Assembly (NCBI GenBank): GCA_023388175.1
Contig: JAEWGT010000009.1
Span: 248,001 to 312,000, forward strand
DNA: 64,000 nt
Origin: Pseudomonadota bacterium
GTDB taxonomy: Bacteria > Pseudomonadota > Alphaproteobacteria > Rhizobiales > Devosiaceae
Direction of reading: 5' to 3'
Shown here one piece after another: positions 17,025 through 25,759 of the stretch. Both the position numbers and the translations under genes were made by a program. The stretch's first letter is position 1; each line of letters begins with the position of its first letter. Below the pieces are notes generated by a model. That model made no database searches, was not told the origin of the DNA, and saw only the letters and a list, made by a program, of their open reading frames with translations.

Positions 17025-18251
17025 ATGAGACGAGTTGTCGTCACCGGCATGGGGATCATTTCTTCGATTGGTAATTCGCTGGACGCAGTGACGGAAAGCC
17101 TGCGCCATGCCCGTCCGGGCATCGTTTTTGCCGATGATTATGCCGAACTGGGCTTCCGCAGCCAGGTCAAGGGTGACCCGCGCCTTGATCCCTTCGAAGC
17201 GCTGGACCGGCGCGTCACCCGTTTCATGGGCAAGGGCGCGGCGTGGAACTACCTCGCCATGCAGCAGGCCATTGCCGATGCCGGGCTCGAGGACAAGGAT
17301 ATTTCCAATCCGCGCACCGGCATTGTCATGGGCTCGGGCGGCGCATCTACGCGCACCATTGTCGAGGCTGCCGATATCGTGCGCAAGAATACCAGCCCCA
17401 AGCGCATAGGGCCGCTGGCCGTGCCCAAGGCCATGGGGTCCACCGCCTCGGCGACCTTGGCGACCTCCTTCGGCATCAAGGGTATCAATTATTCCATCAC
17501 GGCTGCCTGCGCGACCTCCAAGCATTGCATTGGCAATGCGGCCGAGGCCATCATGCTGGGCAAGCAGGACATCGTCTTTGCCGGTGGTCACGAAGACCTC
17601 GACTGGACGCTTTCCGATCTGTTCGATGCCATGGGCGCCATGAGCTCGGACTTCAACGAAACGCCGCAAAAGGCCTCGCGCGCCTATGACGCGAACCGCG
17701 ACGGGTTTGTCATCTCGGGCGGCGCCGGTGTGCTGGTGCTGGAAGAATACGAACATGCCAAGGCGCGTGGCGCCAAGATCTGGGCGGAAGTCGTCGGCTA
17801 TGGCGCGACCTCTGATGGTCTCGACATGGTCGCGCCATCCGGCGAAGGCGCCGAACGCTGCATGCGCATGGCGCTCGAAAACATCAAGGCGCCGATCGAC
17901 TATATCAACCCGCACGCAACCTCGACCCCGGTGGGCGATCTCAAGGAAATCGAAGCCCTGCGCGCCGTGTTCGGCAATGAAGACAAGTGCCCGCCCATTT
18001 CAGCGACCAAGTCGCTGACCGGCCATAGCCAGGGCGCGACGGGCGTACATGAATCGATCTTTTCGATCCTGATGATGAAGCACCGCTTCATCGCGGAAAG
18101 CGCCAATATCGAAACCCTCGATCCGGCTTTTACGGATATGCCCATCCTGCGCCAGCGCCGCGACGACGTGGATCTGGGCTATGTGCTCTCCAACTCATTC
18201 GGCTTTGGCGGCACCAATGCCGCGCTGGTGTTCAAGCATCCTGACGCGTAA
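17025..18251 (+). CDS. fabB: 3-oxoacyl-ACP synthase I FabB
   Basis: FabB elongates cis-3-decenoyl-ACP made by FabA, completing the anaerobic unsaturated fatty acid branch. It has 408 residues. The catalytic Cys162 sits in ITAACATSKHC, and the two histidines lie in INPHATSTPVGD and KSLTGHSQGATG. The ending NSFGFGGTNAALVF is conserved. In many Rhizobiales fabI follows directly. Here an inverted-repeat block and a convergent ThiF-like gene occupy that place. Confidence 0.97.
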   Translation: MRRVVVTGMGIISSIGNSLDAVTESLRHARPGIVFADDYAELGFRSQVKGDPRLDPFEALDRRVTRFMGKGAAWNYLAMQQAIADAGLEDKDISNPRTGIVMGSGGASTRTIVEAADIVRKNTSPKRIGPLAVPKAMGSTASATLATSFGIKGINYSITAACATSKHCIGNAAEAIMLGKQDIVFAGGHEDLDWTLSDLFDAMGAMSSDFNETPQKASRAYDANRDGFVISGGAGVLVLEEYEHAKARGAKIWAEVVGYGATSDGLDMVAPSGEGAERCMRMALENIKAPIDYINPHATSTPVGDLKEIEALRAVFGNEDKCPPISATKSLTGHSQGATGVHESIFSILMMKHRFIAESANIETLDPAFTDMPILRQRRDDVDLGYVLSNSFGFGGTNAALVFKHPDA

Positions 18252-18267
18252 GTCGACTTCGTAGAAG

Positions 18268-18380
18268 CCCCCCACCTGGCCTCCCCCTGAAGAAGGGGGA
18301 GGGACAGATCGTGTTTGCGGCATGTTTTGAGAGCCACCGGGGGCTCTTCCCCTTCTTCAGGGGGAGGCGGGGTGGGGTGT
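18268..18380. repeat. Long inverted repeat between fabB and the ThiF-like gene
   Basis: A perfect 19-bp inverted repeat (18280-18298 and 18349-18367, core CCCCCTGAAGAAGGGG) extends imperfectly to about 30 bp each side. The left arm also folds on itself. It lies between convergent genes and may terminate both. It resembles a miniature mobile repeat. Confidence 0.75.
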
Positions 18381-18389
18381 CGATCCCGC

Positions 18390-19121
18390 CTAATATTCCA
18401 GCTCTGAAAACCGGCCCTCGCGCCCGTCATAGATCAGCAGCCGCCCGATCAGTGGTGTGCCGGTGCCGGTGATCAGCTTGACCGCCTCCATGGCCATGAG
18501 CGAGCCGATAATCCCGGTGACCGGGCCCACAATGCCATTGGCTTCGCAGGAGGGCAGGGCGTCGTCACTGGCTTCTTCGGGATAGAGGGCGGCATGGCGC
18601 GGTCCGCCCAGATGCGGCGCAAAGACGCTCACCTGTCCTGAAAACATCGACACTGCGCCGGAGACAAGGGGTATCGCTGCCGTCTCCGCAGCAGCGGCGA
18701 CCACCCGCCGGGTTTCCAGAGTGTCGGTGCCGTCGAGCACGAGGTCATAGTTGGCAAGGATTGACGCGGCATTGTCCCGGTCAATGGCGTCCTCGATAAG
18801 GTCGAGCTGCACATGGCCATTGAGCGCCCGTGCGAAATCGCCGGCGCTTTGTGCCTTGTTGCGACTGACTCCGGCTTCGGTATGGATGATCTGGCGTTGC
18901 AGGTTCGAAAGCGAAACCGTGTCCGCATCGGCAATGCCCAGATGGCCCACGCCGGCGGCGGCCAGATAGGCGATGGCCGGACTGCCCAGCCCGCCCGCGC
19001 CCACCACCAGAACCCGTGCGGCCTTGAGTTTCTGCTGGCCGGTCCCACCCAACCCCTTGAGCACGAGGTGGCGTGCATAGCGCCGCGTTTCCGCTGGCGA
19101 GAGGGGCGGGTCAGAGGCCAA
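18390..19121 (-). CDS. ThiF/MoeB/HesA-family adenylyltransferase
   Basis: This E1-like enzyme adenylates the C-terminal Gly-Gly of a small sulfur carrier such as MoaD or ThiS. The Rossmann loop is VVGAGGLGSPAIAYLAAAG, with DADTVSLSNLQRQIIH and the R-x-K region after it. LPSCEANGIVGPVTGIIGSLMAMEAVK is conserved. The zinc CxxC pairs of classical MoeB are not seen. I chose the TTG at 19121, which overlaps the DUF2259-like gene stop and is preceded by GGCGGTG. The frame is open to 19193. Whether it serves molybdopterin or thiamine cannot be decided here. Confidence 0.85.
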   Translation of the reverse strand: MASDPPLSPAETRRYARHLVLKGLGGTGQQKLKAARVLVVGAGGLGSPAIAYLAAAGVGHLGIADADTVSLSNLQRQIIHTEAGVSRNKAQSAGDFARALNGHVQLDLIEDAIDRDNAASILANYDLVLDGTDTLETRRVVAAAAETAAIPLVSGAVSMFSGQVSVFAPHLGGPRHAALYPEEASDDALPSCEANGIVGPVTGIIGSLMAMEAVKLITGTGTPLIGRLLIYDGREGRFSELEY

Positions 19122-19926
19122 GCGGCACCGCCAGAAAACGCCGGTCCGGCCCTTCAAAGCCCCCCGGATAGACCGAGATGATAGCGACGGCATTGGAGAG
19201 CGTGGCGCCCATGAAGGGCATGACCACGCTATGGATGCGGTAGTCGAAAGGACAGCCGCGCGACCGCGGCAGGTTCATGTCGCGATGCACCAGCCGGTCG
19301 ACGCCGCTATCGGACAGCGACAGGGAATAGCCGAGCGGCTCCCGGTCGAACCAGTCCCCGCAGGGGCTGGCGGCCGTGGCCGGGAAAGTCGAAAGATGCA
19401 GCCGGTAATTGCCCGACACCATGCCCGGCAGATAGGCGGGGGCGCCGAAGACCAGTTCGCGCGCGTCGGTATCGGGCACGCCATCGCCGATCAGGGCCGC
19501 GATCTCGACCGGCACATTGATGCCGAAACCATCGATATGGCTGCTGGCCCGCTCCTTGGCCTCGGCGCGCACATCGCTGAGGCTGCGCTCTTCACTGTCG
19601 GCCCGGATGCGGACCGGCGTGCCGACAACCCAGGCATCGGTGCTGAGGTCGATGACATAGAGATTGGCATAGGCAAAGCCAGAGCCGTCCTGAATGCCGA
19701 ATTCCTCGAAGGCGAAATAGCGGAAATCCTGCGAGAACCCGATATAGTCGATCAGCGCCCTGTCGCCGGCCATGGTGGGGACCACAGGGGCCAGGAGTGC
19801 CGTGATGAACAGAAAAAGCGCCCCTATTCGATGCCGGACGCGGGGACGGTTCCACAGACCTGGCGCCCCGGGGCGCTCAGGCCCTGCCCGTCGATCCGAA
19901 ACCACCTGAACCGCGTGTCGTCTCAT
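19111..19926 (-). CDS. DUF2259-like predicted secreted protein
   Basis: The mature part begins near GDRALIDYIGFSQDFRYFAFEEFGIQDGSGF, which is the start typical of DUF2259 proteins. A hydrophobic export segment (IGALFLFITALLAPVVP) precedes it. Two cysteine pairs (SPCGDWF and SRGCPFD) could be disulfides in the periplasm. The family has no assigned function. The ATG at 19926 lies inside dut and would give a long basic leader. The true start is probably later but has no clear ATG. It sits between dut and the ThiF-like gene in one minus-strand run. Confidence 0.78.
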   Translation of the reverse strand: MRRHAVQVVSDRRAGPERPGAPGLWNRPRVRHRIGALFLFITALLAPVVPTMAGDRALIDYIGFSQDFRYFAFEEFGIQDGSGFAYANLYVIDLSTDAWVVGTPVRIRADSEERSLSDVRAEAKERASSHIDGFGINVPVEIAALIGDGVPDTDARELVFGAPAYLPGMVSGNYRLHLSTFPATAASPCGDWFDREPLGYSLSLSDSGVDRLVHRDMNLPRSRGCPFDYRIHSVVMPFMGATLSNAVAIISVYPGGFEGPDRRFLAVPLGL

Positions 19927-20341
19927 CGAGATCCTCGCTCACCACAAAGACCGGCTGCACCACCGGCGCGATCACCATCTGGGCGATGCGCTCGCCCCTT
20001 GTGATGATAAAGTCTTCGTCACCCAGATTGATGACGATCACCATGACCTCGCCGCGATAATCCGCGTCGATCGTGCCGGGCGAATTGAGCACCGTTATGC
20101 CATGCTTGGCCGCAAGGCCCGACCGCGGCCGCACCTGCGCTTCGTATCCCGCAGGCAGCGCCATGGCGAAGCCGCAGGGCACGATGGCGCGTTTGCCGGG
20201 CGCGAGCCGCAAGGGCTGGCCCTCGGGCAGGGCGGCGCGCAGGTCCGCGCCTGCCGCAAGCGCGCTGGCCGCCGCAGGCGGGGGAAGGCCCTCGCCATGC
20301 GCCAGCCATTTGAGCAGAATCGTCGGAGAGGCGATGGTCAA
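19877..20341 (-). CDS. dut: Deoxyuridine 5'-triphosphate nucleotidohydrolase
   Basis: The dUTPase hydrolyses dUTP to dUMP and PPi, keeping uracil out of DNA and feeding thymidylate synthesis. It has 154 residues and forms trimers. The conserved motifs are all visible: AAGADLRAA (1), RPRSGLAAKHGI (2), GTIDADYRGEV (3, catalytic Asp), RGERIAQMVI (4) and RGSGGFGSTG (5). It overlaps the lipoprotein gene upstream by 4 bp. In Rhizobiales it usually follows coaBC, which is absent here. Confidence 0.96.
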   Translation of the reverse strand: MTIASPTILLKWLAHGEGLPPPAAASALAAGADLRAALPEGQPLRLAPGKRAIVPCGFAMALPAGYEAQVRPRSGLAAKHGITVLNSPGTIDADYRGEVMVIVINLGDEDFIITRGERIAQMVIAPVVQPVFVVSEDLDETTRGSGGFGSTGRA

Positions 20342-20937
20342 GGCGCACGCACCACGGCAAACAGCTCGGCGGGAATATCCAGCGTGCCTTCGATGAGGTC
20401 GGCCATCGGAATGACGTGGCTGGCGCTCTTGCCATCGGCGGAGCGGGTCATGTTGGTGTCGACGATTTCGGCGCCCGAGAAGGACACGGTGATGTTGTGA
20501 CCCTCGAAGAAGGCGAGCGTCATCTGCTTGGTTTCTTCATCCATCTCGTCGTCAATGCCGAGTTCGCCGGTCATGTCGGCGGTCGGCAGCACGATGCGCA
20601 CCAGGCCCGGGCCTGCATCGGTGAAGGAAATGCCGCCCTCGTCCTGGCCCAGATCGAGATCGGCAAACAGGCCTTCCTCCATGATCGAGCAGGTGGCGCT
20701 GCCATCGGCATTCTCGGTCAGCGTGCCCTCTTCGCAGAAGCTGGCTTCCTCGCTCTGCCCGCTTTCCTCCGCCATCTTGACCATGGAATAGAGGTCCGCG
20801 TTCATGGTCTGGGTCATGGTGGCGCGCGCCGTGGTGGTGCTGGTCAGGGCGACGTCAATATCGACATCGACACAGGCCGCAAGCCCCATGGCCAGAACCG
20901 CCACGCCTGCCATCCTGCCAAGAAACTGAACGCTCAT
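20338..20937 (-). CDS. Putative lipoprotein
   Basis: This 199-residue protein has a lipobox signal peptide with Cys22 (AMGLAAC), so it should be lipidated and face the periplasm. The mature protein is acidic, starting VDVDIDVALTSTTTARATMTQTMN. It ends in a possible membrane-proximal segment, IPMADLIEGTLDIPAELFAVV. It may resemble LppM-like proteins, but I cannot assign a function. It overlaps dut by 4 bp and lies between ubiB and dut, where coaBC is normally found in this order. Confidence 0.75.
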   Translation of the reverse strand: MSVQFLGRMAGVAVLAMGLAACVDVDIDVALTSTTTARATMTQTMNADLYSMVKMAEESGQSEEASFCEEGTLTENADGSATCSIMEEGLFADLDLGQDEGGISFTDAGPGLVRIVLPTADMTGELGIDDEMDEETKQMTLAFFEGHNITVSFSGAEIVDTNMTRSADGKSASHVIPMADLIEGTLDIPAELFAVVRAP

Positions 20938-21027
20938 TGAGGTCTCCCTATATCGGCGATGCGCCTTTTGCTGGCCGCAACTTACGGGTTGAAGCCGTTC
21001 TGCTTCAAGCCCTCTTTCGGGGGGATG

Positions 21028-22581
21028 TCAGCTGGCTGCCGCCAGGCGCAGCGCCAGCCAGGCAATGGCGCCGAGCGCCACTACCGCAGCACCCAGCGCG
21101 ACAAGGATCGCATTGCGCAGCAAGCCATCGTGCGGCCGGTTCATCATGGCGCGGTGTTCGGCCATGGTCAGCTCGGCCTGGGCGATCAGACCGGGCACGC
21201 GGCCCAAAGCCTCGCTCATGCGCGTCACATGGCCCGCAAGGTCTTCCAGCCGGCCCAGCGGCCCCTCTTCGCGGCGCAGCCAGTCGCCCACCACCGGCTC
21301 GGCAATGGTCCAGATGTCGAGTTCGGGGTCGAGATTGCGCGCGACGCCCTCCACCAGCACCATCGACTTCTGCAGCAGCACCAGCTCGGGCCGGGTGCGC
21401 ATCTCGAACAGGTCGGTGATGGCAAAGAGCTGTCCCAGCACCTTGGCCATGGAAATTTCCGTCGCCTTGCGGCCATGCAGCGGCTCGCCGATGGAGCGGA
21501 TGGCCAGGGTGAAATCATCCACCGACTGATGGGCAGGCACGTAGCCGATATCGAAATGGCGCTGCGCCACGAGGCGATAATTGCGGGTGATGAAGCCGTA
21601 GAGGATATCGGCGAGGAACCGGCGCTCGAATTTGCCGATCCGCCCCATGATTCCGAAATCCACCGCGATCACGTCGCCGGTTTTCGGATCGGCAAAAAGG
21701 TTTCCGGGGTGCATGTCGGCGTGGAAGAAGCCATCGCGGATGGCGTGGCGCAGAAAGCCCTGCAAAACCTTGGCGGCCAGCGCCTTGCGGTCGATGCCGG
21801 CGGCATCGATGGCGGCATGGTCGCGGATCGGAATGCCGTCCACCCAGGTCGTGGTCAGCACATTCTGCGCGACATGGTCCCACTGCACCTGCGGAATGGT
21901 GAAGCCTTCATCGTCCTTGATATTCTCCGCCATTTCCGAAATGGCAGCGGCTTCGAGCCGGAGGTCGAGTTCGAGCCGCATGGAGTGGTCGAGCGTCTCG
22001 ACCACCTGCGTCGGCTGCAAGCGGCGGCTGGCGGGCGAAAAGGTCTCGGCCAGCCGCGCCCCGGCATAGAGCGCCTGCGTATCGGCGTGGAACCGCTCCG
22101 AGACACCGGGGCGCAGCAGCTTGACGGCGACAATTTTCGGCGCTTCGCCGGGCTTGCGCAATTTTGCCTTGTGGACCTGAGCGATGGAGGCTGCGGCGAC
22201 CGGTGGACTGATTTCGATGAGCTGCGCCGCCTTGGCGCCCAGCGCTTCCTCCAGAATGCCCGGCACCAGCTTCGGATCGAAGGGCGGCATCCGGTCCTGC
22301 AGGCCCGAAAGGTCCGCCGCCGCCTGCGCGCCGACAATGTCGGGGCGGGTGGCCAGCGTCTGGCCGAATTTGACAAAGCTCGGCCCCAGCTTGTGCAGCG
22401 CCGCATTCAGCCGCTCGATCGAGCCGGTCTGGCGCACCGAACGCCGCTCGACCAGCCTGCCCATGGAAATCCCGAATTTCATCATCGGCGGCAGCGCTTC
22501 TGCCGGCAGGATGGACAATGCCCCCTCGCGGGCCATTACCCAGCCGGCATGGATCAGGCGGAAGGTCGAACCGATGGACAT
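21028..22581 (-). CDS. ubiB: Ubiquinone biosynthesis protein UbiB (ABC1/ADCK family)
   Basis: UbiB is an atypical kinase-like ATPase needed for ubiquinone assembly at the membrane. It has 517 residues. The KxGQ motif appears as LGPSFVKFGQTLATRPDI, followed by AAASIAQVHKAKL (Ala-rich nucleotide loop), VAVKLLRPGV, and the HADMHPGNLF and VAVDFGIMGRI catalytic segments. Two hydrophobic helices close the protein (NAILVALGAAVVALGAIAWLAL). It lies downstream of ubiE on the same strand with a short repeat-bearing gap. Confidence 0.95.
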   Translation of the reverse strand: MSIGSTFRLIHAGWVMAREGALSILPAEALPPMMKFGISMGRLVERRSVRQTGSIERLNAALHKLGPSFVKFGQTLATRPDIVGAQAAADLSGLQDRMPPFDPKLVPGILEEALGAKAAQLIEISPPVAAASIAQVHKAKLRKPGEAPKIVAVKLLRPGVSERFHADTQALYAGARLAETFSPASRRLQPTQVVETLDHSMRLELDLRLEAAAISEMAENIKDDEGFTIPQVQWDHVAQNVLTTTWVDGIPIRDHAAIDAAGIDRKALAAKVLQGFLRHAIRDGFFHADMHPGNLFADPKTGDVIAVDFGIMGRIGKFERRFLADILYGFITRNYRLVAQRHFDIGYVPAHQSVDDFTLAIRSIGEPLHGRKATEISMAKVLGQLFAITDLFEMRTRPELVLLQKSMVLVEGVARNLDPELDIWTIAEPVVGDWLRREEGPLGRLEDLAGHVTRMSEALGRVPGLIAQAELTMAEHRAMMNRPHDGLLRNAILVALGAAVVALGAIAWLALRLAAAS

Positions 22582-22615
22582 TATAGACTGGCTCCACAGG
22601 CCTTGCGATCTCGAT

Positions 22616-22640
22616 GCGCCTCCCTCCCATCAAGGGGGAG
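22616..22640. repeat. Short CCTCCCTCCC-type hairpin between ubiE and ubiB
   Basis: CCTCCCTCCC and GGGGGAGGG face each other around ATCAA. It is a reduced member of the dispersed inverted-repeat group in this window. Confidence 0.6.
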
Positions 22641-22681
22641 GGTGGCAAGGAGCCGAGACAATAGTGTCAAACCAATCGCCA

Positions 22682-23446
22682 TTACAGCTTCCAGCCCGAG
22701 AACAGGGTGGCGATATTGCCGGTAAAGCTCTGGTGCTTCGTGCGCTTGAATCCGGCTTTGGCCACCATGGCCGAGAAACTGGCCGGATCGGGGAATTTGC
22801 GGATGGACTCGATGAAATACTGATAGGGCTGCGCATCGCCGGTCACCAGCTTGCCCATGGGCGGGATGACACTGTCCGAATAGAGCTTGTAGAGAGAGTC
22901 AAAGCCCGGCACGTCGACCTGGGAAAATTCCAGCACGAGAATGCGGCCGCCGCGCTTCAGGACGCGATAGGCCTCGTCCAGCGCTTTCTGGATGCGGGGC
23001 ACATTGCGGATGCCGAAGGCAATCGTATAGGCATCGAACGACGCGTCCTCGAAGGGGAGGGCCTCGGCATTGGCTTCGACGAAGCCGACCTGTCCCGGAT
23101 AGCGCCAGCTTTTGGCACGCTCGGCCCCCACCCGCAGCATGTCGGCATTGATGTCCGACACCACGACCTCGGCATAGCCCAGCGAGCGATTGACGATACG
23201 CTCGCCGATATCGCCGGTACCCCCGGCCATGTCGAGCACCTTATAGGGGCGCGAACCCGATTTCGGCGGCGCCAGTTCTGCCACCATGGCGTCCTTCCAG
23301 AGCCGGTGGACGCCCACGCTCATCAGGTCGTTCATCAGGTCATAGCGGTCGGCCACGTCGTGAAAGACCTTGTCGACCAGCCCCTGCTTATCCTCAAGAG
23401 CAACGGTGCGCTCGCCGAAATGGGTTGTTTCTGGGGCTTGGGTCAT
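22682..23446 (-). CDS. ubiE: Demethylmenaquinone/2-polyprenyl-benzoquinol methyltransferase
   Basis: UbiE is the SAM-dependent C-methyltransferase of ubiquinone synthesis. The 254-residue product starting MTQAPETTHFGERTV has FHDVADRYDLMNDLMSVGVHRLW and the SAM site LDMAGGTGDIGERI. The UbiE signature region is EANAEALPFEDASFDAYTIAFGIRN. The final helix IATLFSGWKL is typical. The frame is open to 23809, but that part overlaps mutM on the other strand and is not coding. Start sites of ubiE and mutM are about 100 bp apart and divergent. Confidence 0.96.
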   Translation of the reverse strand: MTQAPETTHFGERTVALEDKQGLVDKVFHDVADRYDLMNDLMSVGVHRLWKDAMVAELAPPKSGSRPYKVLDMAGGTGDIGERIVNRSLGYAEVVVSDINADMLRVGAERAKSWRYPGQVGFVEANAEALPFEDASFDAYTIAFGIRNVPRIQKALDEAYRVLKRGGRILVLEFSQVDVPGFDSLYKLYSDSVIPPMGKLVTGDAQPYQYFIESIRKFPDPASFSAMVAKAGFKRTKHQSFTGNIATLFSGWKL

Positions 23447-23543
23447 GACCGGACCTCGGTGCTCGAAGGATTTGCGCGCACCATATATAAGGCTTCCGAA
23501 AATGCCCATGCGCAAAGGCGCGCAGGGTGAAGGAGTTTTACCC

Positions 23544-24428
23544 ATGCCCGAATTGCCCGAGGTCGAGACCGTCCGGCGCGGATTGGCACCCTGGCTTACG
23601 GGCGCGCGCATCGAGACCGTGGTGCTCAACCGCAAGGATCTGCGCTTTCCCTTTCCGCCAGGATTGAAAGCTGCCCTTGAAGGGCAGGTGGTCGAGCAGG
23701 TGGGGCGGCGCGCCAAATATCTGCTGCTGACCCTGTCCAATGGCAAGACCGTGCTCAGCCATCTGGGCATGACCGGTTCCTGGCGCTTTGCCGAACACGG
23801 CATCGACAAGCCGCCGCGCTATTACGAGCCGGGCACCGAGCCCAAACACGATCACATGATCTGGACGCTCAGCCATCCCGAGCATGGGCAAAGCCATCTC
23901 ATCTATGCCGATCCGCGCCGTTTCGGCTTCATCGATCTTTATGACGATGGTGAAGACAGTCCTTATCTCAAGGGCCTTGGGCCCGAGCCTCTCGGCAATG
24001 ATTTCAGTGCGCTATCCCTGGCGGCAGCGTTCAGGGGCAAGAAGGCGCCGATCAAGGCCGCCCTGCTCGACCAGCGCGTCGTGGCGGGGCTGGGCAATAT
24101 CTATGTCGCCGAGGCGCTGCACCGGGCCCATATTCTGCCGGATATCGAGGCGCGCACCCTGGTCGGGGCCGATGGGGCGCCGAAAAAGGCGCTGGACGAT
24201 CTGGCGGGCGCGGTGCGCGAAGTGCTGATTGCGGCCATCGAAGTGGGCGGCTCCACCATCCGTGACTTCCGCTCCGTCGAGGGCGCTGGTTATTTCCAGC
24301 ACAATTTTGCCGTTTATGACCGGGAGGGCGATCCCTGTCCGACGCCGCTTTGCAGCGGTGTGATAAAGCGGATCGTGCAATCGGGACGCTCGACCTTTTA
24401 CTGTCCGGTCTGCCAGAAGGCGCATTGA
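23544..24428 (+). CDS. mutM: Formamidopyrimidine-DNA glycosylase
   Basis: MutM excises 8-oxoguanine and formamidopyrimidines with beta/delta lyase activity. The start MPELPEVETVRRGL exposes the catalytic Pro after removal of Met. Lys57-type and HLGMTGSWRF segments follow, then LLDQRVVAGLGNIYVAEALHRA. The zinc finger is a C-x4-C-x16-C-x2-C version (CPTPLC ... YCPVCQ). The product has 294 residues. AAGGAG lies 9 bp before the ATG. The frame is open upstream to 23370, inside ubiE on the other strand. Confidence 0.96.
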   Translation: MPELPEVETVRRGLAPWLTGARIETVVLNRKDLRFPFPPGLKAALEGQVVEQVGRRAKYLLLTLSNGKTVLSHLGMTGSWRFAEHGIDKPPRYYEPGTEPKHDHMIWTLSHPEHGQSHLIYADPRRFGFIDLYDDGEDSPYLKGLGPEPLGNDFSALSLAAAFRGKKAPIKAALLDQRVVAGLGNIYVAEALHRAHILPDIEARTLVGADGAPKKALDDLAGAVREVLIAAIEVGGSTIRDFRSVEGAGYFQHNFAVYDREGDPCPTPLCSGVIKRIVQSGRSTFYCPVCQKAH

Positions 24429-24433
24429 GGCAC

Positions 24434-24546
24434 CTTCCTTCTCCCCGTGTGGGAGAAGGTGGCGCGCAGCGCCAGATGAGGGGTGCGATGGTGCCATGAC
24501 CCCTCACCCGCCCTTCGGGCACCTTCTCCCACAAGGGGAGAGGGCA
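24434..24546. repeat. Dispersed inverted repeat (about 50-bp arms) after mutM
   Basis: CCTTCTCCCCGTGTGGGAGAAGGTG with GATGAGGGGT faces ACCCCTCACC, CCCTTCGGGCACCTTCTCCC and ACAAGGGGAGAGG. It can fold as one long hairpin or two short ones. It belongs to the same group as 9431-9564 and 28747-28879. Confidence 0.8.
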
Positions 24547-24564
24547 AGAAGAAGGGGAATCCAG

Positions 24565-24593
24565 TTGACGCCTCCCCGCCTATCCCCTATAGA
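24565..24593 (+). promoter_or_regulatory. Sigma-70 promoter of rpsT
   Basis: TTGACG (-35) and TATAGA (-10) are separated by exactly 17 bp, about 100 bp before the rpsT start. Confidence 0.75.
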
Positions 24594-24696
24594 CCGCCCA
24601 ACTTGGCGGCTGTCGATTGCCGCCGATTTCATTTACATGCCGGATGCCTGTGGCGCTGAAGCGCTCTTTATCCGGTTGGACGCTCAAGAGGACCAA

Positions 24697-24963
24697 ATGG
24701 CCAATACGCCGTCAGCCAAGAAGGCCACCCGCAAGATTGCTGCCCGCACCGCGGTCAACAAGTCGCGTCGTAGCCGCGTGCGCACTTTCATCCGCAAGGT
24801 CGAGGAAGCCATCACCGCCGGTGATCACGCCACTGCCTTCGCCGCACTCAAGGCTGCCGAGCCCGAGATCCACCGCGCCGCTGGCAAGGGTATTGTTCAT
24901 ACCAATCTCGCCTCGCGCAAGGTCTCCCGCCTCAACAGCCGGGTCAAGGCTCTGGCGGTCTGA
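24697..24963 (+). CDS. rpsT: 30S ribosomal protein S20
   Basis: S20 is an 88-residue basic protein of the small subunit that binds 16S rRNA helices 9 and 44. The sequence MANTPSAKKATRKIAARTAV, the RSRVRTFIRKVEEAI helix and GIVHTNLASRKVSRLNSRVKAL are diagnostic. AGAGGA lies 5 bp before the ATG. It has its own promoter (24565-24593) and terminator (25013-25037). It is next to dnaA, as in most Hyphomicrobiales. Confidence 0.97.
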   Translation: MANTPSAKKATRKIAARTAVNKSRRSRVRTFIRKVEEAITAGDHATAFAALKAAEPEIHRAAGKGIVHTNLASRKVSRLNSRVKALAV

Positions 24964-25012
24964 TTGCCAGACGCCGTGATGCCTTGTCAGGCACGCACGG
25001 CAAGACGAAAAC

Positions 25013-25037
25013 AGGCTCCGCAAGGAGCCTTTTTTGT
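25013..25037 (+). terminator. Intrinsic terminator of rpsT
   Basis: AGGCTCC / GGAGCCT with GCAA loop is followed by TTTTTTG, 50 bp after the rpsT stop. Confidence 0.9.
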
Positions 25038-25759
25038 TGTATGGTAGCGAGGATGCTTTTTCGTCGCATCAGTGTCATGTGACCATTACATGACGGTGCC
25101 GCCAATGGCGGAACGTTTGGGGCACATGGGAATTATTCCAGTCCTGTCAAAGGCTTGGTGTGACGCAGCCCCCTGTCTGCCCGAGGCATCCGGCACTGGC
25201 TGACGCTCGGGACAGAATAAATTTTTCACCATGCCCGCGGGGGCTAAGTGTTGGAATCTGCCTTGAGTCACAGGCTCTTGCCGGAGGGTGCTTTTTGCGG
25301 GCTCGGGGTGTGGATTTCGGTAGTTTAGAGTCAAGCCCCTATTTCAGCGATTCACATGTTGCGGGTCCAAATTCGTGGCTCTAATGTACTTTGGCTGGCG
25401 GGAAAAACGAGGGGTGGAACGATCCTCGATACCGTCAGACCGGGCCGCAAGCGGGTCCGGATTTTGGGGCAGTACCGGCAGCAATGCCGGGGAGTAAAAG
25501 TCGATGAAGACTTTGTTGGCCGCGCTGGTATGCGGCCGGTGAAATTGGAGTTGACGACGTTCGATGGACCGCCGGCCGGGTCAGGCCGGGATCAAGGGAC
25601 AGGTCAATAAAGAAGACGGTGGGATGACCGCCGGTCAATTTGTGCGCCCGCCTGGCGGGGGCAGGGGCGAAGCTGTGTCCAAAGGTCCGGAACGGGCCGG
25701 GCGCAACAGGCAACAAGAACAATACCGCCGGACTATGCGGACCGGGCGGAGCAAACAGA
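25038..25759. other. Noncoding region upstream of dnaA
   Basis: This 720-bp stretch has no convincing gene. Four GANTC sites cluster in 100 bp (25254, 25265, 25328, 25349). An AT-rich stretch AATAAATTTTT lies at 25216-25226. There is one weak DnaA-box-like site, TGTGGATTT, at 25309-25317. It is probably the dnaA promoter and leader. There is no DnaA-box cluster that would mark oriC. Confidence 0.5.

Noticed and set aside
24310..24428. Odd spacing of the MutM zinc-finger cysteines
   Set aside because: The C-x4-C version is common in alphaproteobacterial MutM, so it is not a defect.
25038..25759. oriC next to dnaA
   Set aside because: Only one weak DnaA-box-like site was seen and no cluster. 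In many alphaproteobacteria the origin lies elsewhere, near hemE or parAB.
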